Assembly: GCA_049999805.1 (NCBI GenBank)
Contig: JBNGIO010006405.1
Span: 1-26,543 of the forward strand
Source: Folioceros fuciformis
Lineage: Eukaryota; Anthocerotophyta; Anthocerotopsida; Anthocerotales
Length of the DNA: 26,543 nt
Direction of reading: 5' to 3'
Shown: one piece after another, positions 19,596 through 26,543 of the stretch
Layout of the letters: each line of letters starts with the position of its first letter
Numbering within the stretch: the stretch's first letter is position 1
Made by a program: the position numbers and the translations under genes
Notes under the pieces: generated by a model
Database searches by the model: none
Told to the model about the DNA's origin: nothing
What the model saw: the letters and a program-made list of their open reading frames with translations, nothing else

Positions 19596-20470
19596 AAATG
19601 AGGATTGGAAATCGAGCACACCTCCAAAGTTTTGCGGCTAGCAGACATGTCTAGGATGGCACTAGTAGGGGAATTGACGGGAGCGCTAACAATTATTGGA
19701 ACCATCCCCTATTTGATGGATTATGTAGTCATCAAGCAGAAGGCGCCGGGGTATGAGATTTTGACTGGACGGACCTAGATGTATGGGTAGCGATGCACAC
19801 TCAAGTGGGGTAGGAAGGAAGTTGGTTTTAGACCTTTGGATTGGGACCCCAAGGCTAAGGAAGGAAGGGAAGGATTTGCTTATCCTGGAATAGGGACAAG
19901 TATGATGGTGAGACCCCAACGAAAATACCACAGCTGAAGACACAACAGGGGAGGTGGACGAAGAAGATAAATTTCCTTTCGCGCGCATCTCTTGGTCTGA
20001 TGAGGAACAAGATTATCAAAAGAGATATTCAACACTCAATTAATCTTGTGGGCTGTTATGGTATTGCTGTCGACTGCACTTGCATTTCAATGGAAGAAGG
20101 AGGAAGCAAGGTGTAGGAACAGTTCGTTGAGGATAATGGCATGAACATCGCGCGTTTCACGGCCTCGAAGGATCAGGTGGGGGAGTGGACGCCGGAATGA
20201 GAGGAGGCATTTCAGGATCTGCAAACGACCTTGACCATGGTGCCAATGCTGAAGGGCCTTCACTGGAGCAAGAAATTTTATGTCTTAATTTATGTTTCAA
20301 CTTTCGCGATTGGCAAGGTTCTCAGCTAGAGAGATGGAAAGAATAAAGATTACCCAATCTACTATGCTGAACGACAACTAAACGGATGTGGAGAAGAAAT
20401 ATACAACCACGGAGCGTGAGGCACTTGGAACAGTTTACTTGGTCAGAAAATTTAGGCTGAAAACGGAGAG
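19596..20470 (+). mobile_element. Ty3/gypsy pol remnant (protease and RT/RNase H fragments)
   Basis: The segment 19634-19790 reads as a retropepsin-like stretch: RLADMSRMALVGEL, then DYVVIKQKAPGYEILTGRT, with a TAG at 19776 where family members have the Trp of GRPW. The segment 20188-20460 reads as the RT-RNase H junction: WTPE, EEAFQDLQTTL, KNKDYPIYYAERQLN and, after a 1-nt shift near 20380, KKYTTTEREALG. A TAG at 20327 replaces the Gln before RDGKNKD. Most of the reverse transcriptase between the two segments is missing. It is on the opposite strand from the gag remnant at 14861-16769, so it is a separate insertion. Confidence 0.82.
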
Positions 20471-20828
20471 GGTGGAACTAGACCAGGAAAATGAATTTCT
20501 CAATGAGGCTTTGTTTGCAGCAAGAGTGGAGGACGAGAGGGCTAAACCAAATTTGAAGAAGGGTAGAGGAGATGAGATGGCCTGGAATGAGAAGGGGAGG
20601 AAGGTTCTCACAAAACCAACACATTTGGAAATTTATGAGTATCTGGGCACTGGCCAAATTTCTCAGGACCTCTCTAAGGAAACCAACAGCATGCTTGCAA
20701 AGAAAAGTCAGCTGGAAAGGTTGGTTAGATTTGTGGAACACGTTGAGAACAAGGAACAAGCCCTGGTGGTCCTACAGGATGTTCAGCAAAGGAGGAACGA
20801 CTGGCACAATAAGAGGCTAAAGCATTAG
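20388..20828 (+). pseudogene. Open frame fusing a gypsy RNase H scrap to an unrecognised helical tail
   Basis: The first 23 codons (KKYTTTEREALG...VRKFR) are gypsy RNase H. The next about 120 codons are highly charged and predicted helical by eye (VELDQENEFLNEALF, HVENKEQALVVLQDVQQRRN) and match no retroelement domain I know. There is no stop until TAG at 20826. The tail may be an element-specific Gag-like or captured exon sequence, or chance. Expression is doubtful. Confidence 0.35.
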
Positions 20829-20985
20829 GAGAATGTTGTTCCTAGAGACTTGGCTCTATTATATGATAACCGATACATGCATTTTCCTCGCAAACTGCAC
20901 CTCATGTGGATAAGTTGTAGAGGAAAAAATATTTGAGAACCCCCTTCCCGAGTGTCAGATCCGGTGGATTTTGGTTTTTTTTTTT

Positions 20986-21055
20986 TTTGAAGTGGAGGAA
21001 GAAGTGTCTTAAGTTGAGAATTTGAAGTGGAGGAAGAAGTGTCTTAAGTTGAGAA
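20986..21055. repeat. Exact 35-bp tandem duplication
   Basis: TTTGAAGTGGAGGAAGAAGT followed by GTCTTAAGTTGAGAA occurs at 20986-21020 and 21021-21055, directly after a run of T (20975-20988). The AAGTGGAGGAAGAAG core is purine-rich and resembles the polypurine tract that precedes a 3' LTR, which would fit the gypsy pol remnant upstream. Confidence 0.8.
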
Positions 21056-21834
21056 TAAGCAGGGGTATATATACACACATCGAAACCTCCTTGGACCATG
21101 AGGGTTCGGGGTGGACCATTAGCGGGACCAGGTGTCCGAGGTACTGTTTGGTCCTTGGGTCTCGGTAGTTGAATAAACACTAAGGAGACTATATATGTAG
21201 ACCCCTCCTCCTGATATTAGAAAATAAGAGGTGACCCCTGGGCAAGGAAGGTTGTGGACTTAGGCTAGAAAATAAGGAAGTCGTGATTCGGTAATGGTAG
21301 GGAAGAGCACTTATGAACTTGCACTTCTTGCAAGAAGCCGCATCAAGGACGTCAGTCCAGCACACAGCAGCCTAAAACACCATCATCAAGTATCCACATC
21401 TGTGGTTCAGTCTAGTGTTCCAAGCCTGCGGATGAGCTAGAGATAGGGCAAGACAGAACAAGGGAGCACAAGACCTTAGCCCTCATCTTCAGACCACTAC
21501 GACCACCGCGAAATAATCAGTAGAAGCCGCAGCAAAGAAACTCACAGAAGCAGAACTGTCCGTTGTAGTCACGGGCAAATGAGCATGCGTCGAGACATAC
21601 ATAGACCTTCCAACCCTCAAACCGAACAAAACGTTCATTAACGTGCTCGGTAAAATGATACTTTCATATCTGGGACTGGCCTCCAATTCGGAGAAAATTG
21701 AGAGTTCCGAGTTGGAACGCCCTTTCAGTGAAGACTCGAGCAAGCCTGAGGATGATGCCAGAAGCACCAAAAGCGCCCCCTCGAATACAACCTTCAATGA
21801 TGACACTTGCAAGAGAGGTAAAGAGTGTCTACGT
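21056..21834. other. Putative LTR-like and intergenic sequence
   Basis: Two TATA-like stretches (21066-21077, 21188-21199) and a short near-palindrome CTTGCACTTCTTGCAAG (21317-21333) suggest LTR promoter sequence, but no LTR partner is visible. A 70-aa plus-strand frame at 21643-21852, acidic and Ser-rich, is probably not a gene. Nothing else was recognised. Confidence 0.4.
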
Positions 21835-23428
21835 TTATATATCTGGGACTGACTTCCAATTTTGAATTGTTTCGAATTGGCGGATGAGACGATGAGCTCT
21901 CATCTGTGTGATCTCACTTGGAGCTAACACACCTTCCAGACTCTCTAATTGATCTTCAGTGAGTGTGTTCTCTAATTCCGGAGTCGAAACCAATCTGTTG
22001 AATACCTTGCGCCTTTTCGATACTGGGACAGCAGTACGGTCAAGTTCCTCGCTTGCTTCCAAACGCCCAGCCAAAAGATCTTCGATAGAACTTACAGCCC
22101 GTTCTCTGGATATGAAAACGTGCTGGTTGATTGTTGCGCCATCCAACCAGAACAGATGCCATTCATCACAGAGGTCTGTGAGCACCTGCCACAACCCAAC
22201 CAAAATTTTAAGACCCCTGAATGTTAAGTGCAAAAGATGGTGGTTCAGACTCAGATCTTACCATTACTGGTTTGGATTCCGGAGAAAGTAGGTTGGCCAA
22301 CAGCAAGGAAATTTGTGCCTGCATGACATGAGAATTTCGAACCCTTTTCTTGAGCTCAATTAAGACCCGCATGCCCAGCCATGGTTGCCGGGCCCTAATT
22401 ACTGAAGTGTCAGCTATCAGAACGTCAGTGGTACCCCTGAACTTCCGGCCAAGCGTCTCTACTCCATGATAACTCAATAACTGTGGAAAATGACTTGCGT
22501 CTACCCAATCAGTCTTCTTGTTATCAAGGTTGATGATCTGCCGGAGATGGGCTATGTACCTATTCATACACAAAGAACATCTCATTAGCACAAGACGGTC
22601 AGCCATAAACAAATCCAAGATTATAACACACCTACAAGATTACAAGATTGATATCATAACGACACCTGTCAGCTTGGGCACGTTCGACGCTGCCATCCCA
22701 GTCAAATGCAACCACCGCTTCTTTTGGTGAAGATGCTGGCAGATCCTCAACTACAAGGACAGATAGCTTCGCAGTGCTTTGCACTGCCAACCATGTTTCA
22801 GTCTTCACGCTGCTTATGCAGACGGTTGACTTTTCCTTTCTCTCCTCTTGCACAATATCAAATATAGCTTGGACCTGCTCCTCTGCTTTTCTTGTACTCA
22901 GGACATCGCCTACATCAAGATAAGAACCTCTGAGCTCCAATTACAAGCATGTCTGCCATTCAAATACTAACAAGTCTGCAAACAAACATATGATAGCATC
23001 ATGCAGATGACACCTTCCCTTAGCGGAGTGCGCTGACCTGGGATGGACTGCTTGGCCCGAAGGCTATCCTGCAGCGCCTGCCGGGTCGCCACGAGGCGCT
23101 CGTTGCTCTCCAACGACCTCTCCCATACCTCTTTTAAAAGGATTCTTTGCTGCGGGTCTGTGGCGTTGAGCAAGCCCTTCGCAAGAGCGATACTGTGTTC
23201 ATTCGCGGCAGCAATCTCCCCAGTTAAGACGGCAATCTCCCCAGTTAAGGCAGCAATCTCCTGGTTTAGCTGCCTTTCCTTTGTCAGCGCCTGCCACTTC
23301 TCCACCGACCTCTCCCATACCTTTTCTAAAAGGATTCTTTGCTGCGGGTCTGTGGTGTTGAGCAAATCCTTCTCAAAAGCGATGCTCTTTTCATTCGCGG
23401 CAGTAATCTCCTGGTCTAGCTGCTCCAT
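21835..23428 (-). CDS. Four-exon gene: repeated coiled coil plus PD-(D/E)XK nuclease-like domain (Crinkler-type candidate)
   Basis: Exons on the minus strand: 23428-23038, 22909-22666, 22559-22262, 22185-21835 (TAA). The three introns (128, 106 and 76 bp) all have GT-AG ends: CCAG|GTCAGC..GTAG|GC, ACAG|GTGTCG..AATAG|G, ATG|GTAAGA..GCAG|GTG. The phases match and the lengths sum to 428 codons, giving 427 aa with no stop. Residues 1-125 are a coiled coil built of two 64-aa repeats joined by heptads. Residues 245-311 hold GTTD257VLI, then VLIE280LK282, then QAQ292-294, the D...ExK pattern of PD-(D/E)XK nucleases; before it is TDWVDASHFPQLLSYHGVET. Exon 4 begins VLTDLCDEWHLFWL. From memory this arrangement resembles C-terminal domains of Crinkler-type proteins known from oomycetes, fungi and some plants; the family call is an inference. 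A TTATTATTCAG just before the ATG could be an acceptor, so an upstream exon may be missing. Confidence 0.72.
23054..23410 (-). repeat. Two 64-aa (192-bp) repeats with 21-bp heptad units in exon 1
   Basis: Residues 7-56 (EITAANEKSIAFEKDLLN..., TDPQQRILLEKVWERS) and 71-120 (EIAAANEHSIALAKGLLN..., TDPQQRILLKEVWERS) are near-copies 64 residues apart. Between them EIAALTG EIAVLTG EIAAANE is a 7-residue, 21-bp repeat. DNA identity is high (AAAAGGATTCTTTGCTGCGG in both), so the duplication is recent. Confidence 0.9.
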
Positions 23429-23645
23429 CCTGAATAATAACGACAGTCACGTAGTTATGCATAAGGAAGCGTGAAGAAAACGGATGAAGCCAAACCCTTT
23501 GGCACGCACAACTTAATCTGCTTCCTGTGGGTGTGGGGAAAGGGCGGGCTCAGAACTTAAACCTCCGATTCTTCAAATCCGCTCCACTGTCGATCTCAAG
23601 CTGGGTTGATGCTTTCCCGGTCACAACCAATCCGCCATCAACCCG
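23429..23645. other. Upstream region of the four-exon gene
   Basis: About 215 bp between the gene's first ATG and the first copia homology. No clear TATA box or exon was identified. If an upstream exon exists it would have to lie here or have been displaced by the copia insertion. Confidence 0.4.
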
Positions 23646-24849
23646 AGCGGATGCTGTACATCACTCCGCCTCGCCACTCGGCAGAGGAGAGGAAAGAACT
23701 GTACAAGCTGAAGTTCAAGTCAGATGGAACGCTGGAGCGTTACAAGGCCAGGTTGGTTGCAAAGGGATATGCACAACAGAACTGTACAAGCTGAAGTTCA
23801 AGTCAGATGGAACGCTGGAGCGTTACAAGGCCAGGTTGGTTGCAAAGGGATATGCACAACAGTATGGTCTTGATTATGAGGAAACCTTTAGTCCAGTAGC
23901 CAAGATGACAACTGTAAGGACAGTCATAGCATTAGCAGCAGCTAAAGGATGGAAGTTATGGCAAATGGATGTCAAGAATGCCTTCTTGAATGGTGAGTTG
24001 CAGAAGGAAGTGTACGTGGAACAGCCTGAAGGCTATGTTCATCCTAAGTTTCCAACATACGTCTGCAAACTGAAGAAGGCATTGTATGGACTCAAACAGG
24101 CACCTAGAGCATGGAATGCTCGTATCACAAGCTATTTGAAGGAGCGAGGGTTTGTGATTGGAGACGCAGATCACAATCTGTTTGTAAAACAGACCAAGGT
24201 AGGACAAGTGTGTCTTGTCGTTTATGTTGACAACCTGATCATCACAGGAGATGATGCAGATGGTATTGCAGATGTCAAGGCGAATCTGCAAAAAGAGTTC
24301 AAGGTGAAGGATCTTGGTGAACTCAGATACTTCTTAGGAATTGAGGTTGTGCCTACACCTCAAGGAATCTGGCTATTCCAAAAACAATATGCTAAGGATA
24401 TGTTGCAGAAGTATGGCATGGCAGATTGCAAAGCAATGGATACACCATTGGAGCAGAACGTCAAGCTGCAAATGGATGTAGGAGCTGAGCTGGAAAATGT
24501 GACTATGTATCGACACATGGTCGGAAGTTTGATCTACTTGACTATCACACGTCCTAACTTAAGTTATGCAGTGGGACTGATTAGTCAATTCATGCAGAAC
24601 CCAAGGAAACCGCACTTGAATGCAGTTAGAAGAATCATGAGATATGTGAAAGGAACTACTGAGTTTGGATTGCTCTATGAGCATAGGAAGCATCTTGAAC
24701 TGACAGGATATACAGATGCTGATTCGGCTGGTTGTGCGTATGATAGAAGATCAACCAGTGGATATGCATTCAGTCTGGGAAGTAGTATGATCAGCTGGCA
24801 AAGCAAGAAACAACCGACAGTTGCTTTGTCAAGCACAGAAGCAGAGTAT
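23646..24849 (+). mobile_element. Ty1/copia remnant C (RT and RNase H)
   Basis: After an 83-bp duplication a clean frame runs from YKARLVAKGYAQQYGLDYEE through MDVKNAFLNGEL, KKALYGLKQAPRAWN and LVVYVDNLIITGDD to RNase H (YTDADSAGCAYDRRSTSGYA ... VALSSTEAEY). The catalytic YVDD is YVDN: codon AAC where Asp is expected, one G-to-A step. The Trp of the TDADW motif is Ser. Copia homology stops within SSTEAEY at about 24849, where sequence of the opposing element begins; the reading frame runs on to 24957 only by chance. No gag, protease or integrase remains. Confidence 0.95.
23696..23861. repeat. 83-bp exact tandem duplication in copia C
   Basis: GAACTGTACAAGCTGAAGTT...GGATATGCACAACA occurs at 23696-23778 and again at 23779-23861, apparently without a difference. 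Eighty-three is not a multiple of three, so the frame entering copy 1 (LYKLKFKSDGTL..., VAKGYAQQ) hits a stop in copy 2 at 23792-23794, while copy 2 carries the downstream RT frame. Confidence 0.95.
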
Positions 24850-25083
24850 CAAGAGAAATCTTTGAAAGGAGAGAGAAAAAGCATTTCATTAGATGCACGG
24901 GCACCTTATGTACACCCGGCAGTTAGGGTTTCAAGTCTTTGGATATATTGTTTGTAGTTATTTACGTATGGTTTTATTTACAGGTCTATTACATACATGC
25001 TGCTGCTAGACTAGACTATTTCTATCTGAATCTTTCTACTCCCACTTAGGCTAGTTGCAGCATACATGTGTTGTCTTCAAGCT
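24850..25083 (-). mobile_element. Probable 3' LTR fragment of copia D
   Basis: Lies directly after the copia D pol stop (25084). On the minus strand a purine-rich AAGTGGGAG that could serve as polypurine tract (about 25041-25050) is followed by about 190 bp ending in pyrimidine-rich sequence that adjoins copia C at 24849. No clean TG...CA ends or target-site duplication could be fixed, so the boundaries are approximate. Confidence 0.45.
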
Positions 25084-26543
25084 TCATGTTGAATAATCAG
25101 CTTTTTGATTGTTAACTTCAACTGCTTCGATAACTAATGCCTTTGTATGTTTCCAATGTACTTCTTTGGCCAGTGACTTCGTCAACAGATCTGCCGTGTT
25201 GTCGCTTGTACTGATGTACTTCAAATCAAAAAATTTGTCTTCTATTGCCTTACGAATGAAGTGCTCTTTAACGCCTATATGTCTTGTGCGTGAATGTGCC
25301 ACAGGATTCTTAGCGATGGCTATCGCTAACTGGTTGTCGCACCAAATGCATGAGGGCCCTTTCTACTCATATCCAAGTGTGCCCAGGAAAGATCTCATGT
25401 GCATTATCTCTTGAGCTGCAGAGGTGACGGCAGAATATTCGGCCTCTGTCAACGACAAGGCCATGACCGATTGCTTCTTAGATGACCAATTCACCAAGTT
25501 TCCACTCAACTTAATGCAAAACGCCAAGCTTGATCTTCTTGCGTCCTTGTCTGACGCCCAATCTGAATCAACAGAACATGTGAGCTCGACTTGATTGCCC
25601 GATTGTTTTGAGTAGTGCAGCTCATGACTTGCAGTGCCCTTGAGGTATCGCAAGATCCTCTTAGCCGCTGACCAATGAGGCTGTCCGGGATTAGAGAGAA
25701 ATTGGGATACAACGGAGGTGGCAAAGGCTATATCTGGTCTGGTCCATGAACTCAACCACAATAAGCATCCTATAAGGGACCTTAGCCATCTCGTCTATCT
25801 CTACTTGGCTACTAGGACACTGATCTTGAGTGAGGACAACTCCCACTGCCGCCGGAGTTGCTGCTTGCTTGGCATCTCTCATGTTAAACTTGTCTAAAAG
25901 TCTCTCCACGTAGTGCATTTGATGGAGGATAATATCACCAGCTTGTTTGTTGATTAGGACCTGCACTCCTAAGAAAAAATTGCACTGTCCAAGGTCGGTC
26001 ATCTTGAATTCTGATGACAGAATGCGCTTGACCTCTTCAACAATTAGCATAGAGGATCCTATGATAAGCGTATCGTCCACGTAAACGGCCAAGTAGGCTA
26101 CCTCGCTGCCCTTTGTGTAGACATATACACTTCCATCTGCTGTTAATTGATTGAAGCCATGCCTCAAGAGAAAGGTGTCCAGGCGCCGATTCCATCCCCT
26201 TGGTGCTTGCTTTAGACCATATTGTGTTTTCTTCAGTCTGCATACTCGTTTCGGATACTTTTTGCTGATAAATCCTTCTAGTTGGTGCATGTAAATGGTC
26301 TCCTCCAGCACTCCGTTCAGGAATGCCGTCTGGACGTCCATCTGATGGACATGAAGCCCCTTTAAGGCTGCAATGGCCGGTAATGTTCTCACAGAAGAGG
26401 ATCGCACCATTGGTGAGAATGTCTCATTGTAGTCTATTCCCTCAGGCTGAGAGAAACCCCGAACCACGAGTCTGGCCTTATACCGGGATGTAGTCTCGTC
26501 GGGATTCAATTTCCGCTTGAAGGTCCAACGATTCGAAATTGGC
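25084..26543 (-). mobile_element. Ty1/copia remnant D (RT and RNase H), runs off the window edge
   Basis: From the window edge: SNRWTFKRKLNPDETTSRYK, VRGFSQPEGIDYNETFSP, HQMDVQTAFLNG, KKTQYGLKQAPRGWN and AVYVDDTLIIG (YVDD intact), then at about 25770 a frameshift within the AKVPYR...IGCLLW motif. The downstream frame continues with [19 protein letters not shown], RNase H ([24 protein letters not shown]) and, after a TAG at 25365-25363, CIWCDNQLAIAIAKNPVAH and KYISTSDNTADLLTKSL, to TGA at 25086-25084. The D-S-D-W and ALSLTEAEY forms differ from copia A and C, so this is a third family. Two lesions only; the upstream part lies outside the window. Confidence 0.95.

Noticed and set aside
21489-21812. 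107-codon minus-strand frame downstream of the nuclease gene
   Set aside because: No splice signal joins it to the gene, whose last exon ends with an in-frame TAA at 21835-21837, and the sequence is Ser/Val-rich without a motif.
1-26543. tRNA, rRNA or other structured RNA genes
   Set aside because: No cloverleaf, rRNA core or snRNA/snoRNA box pattern was seen; the tRNA-like matches are only retroelement primer-binding sites.

Overview
The window looks like nuclear DNA of a vascular land plant from a lineage with heavy organellar RNA editing. A fern is the best guess; hornwort or lycophyte is possible. The main evidence is an intronless 981-residue PLS-class pentatricopeptide repeat (PPR) protein. 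Its C-terminal domain carries a Lys-Pro in the PG-box position and ends in Gly-Arg-Pro instead of Asp-Tyr-Trp, which is the DYW:KP signature linked to U-to-C editing. The rest is plant-style intergenic DNA: nested Ty1/copia and Ty3/gypsy remnants, minisatellites and two runs of N (10 and 400 bases).

Layout. 1-288: downstream flank of the PPR gene with a short GC-rich repeat. 289-3234 (minus): intact DYW:KP PPR gene with a threefold 306-bp internal tandem repeat. 3375-4065: a 338-bp-period tandem duplication just upstream of it. 4699-6262 (minus): a frameshifted paralogous PPR pseudogene. 6263-9340: non-coding, repeat-rich DNA. 9341-9550: the end of an LTR followed by an initiator-Met primer-binding site, then an unrecognised 145-aa reading frame. 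10787-18507: two copies (A and B) of one copia family, interrupted by a CT-rich stretch, a 400-N gap and a gypsy element on the minus strand (gag, tRNA-Asp-type primer-binding site, LTR). 18508-19540: a second copy of the gypsy LTR followed by minisatellites. 19600-20830: gypsy protease and RNase H remnants running into an unrecognised helical tail. 21835-23428 (minus): an apparently intact four-exon gene with clean GT-AG splice sites, predicted to give a 427-aa protein with a repeated coiled-coil N-terminus and a PD-(D/E)XK nuclease-like domain, of the kind seen in Crinkler-type proteins. 23650-26543: two further copia remnants facing each other.

How it fits together. Only the DYW:KP gene and the four-exon gene look intact; nothing shows they work together. 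The PPR protein would act in an organelle as a site-specific RNA editing factor, and its repeats allow a tentative target prediction. The retroelements are dead. Their nonsense codons fall mostly where a single C-to-T or G-to-A change in a CHG context turns CAG or TGG into TAG, as expected from deamination of methylated cytosine. Several other lesions are short exact tandem duplications or a slippage-type deletion.
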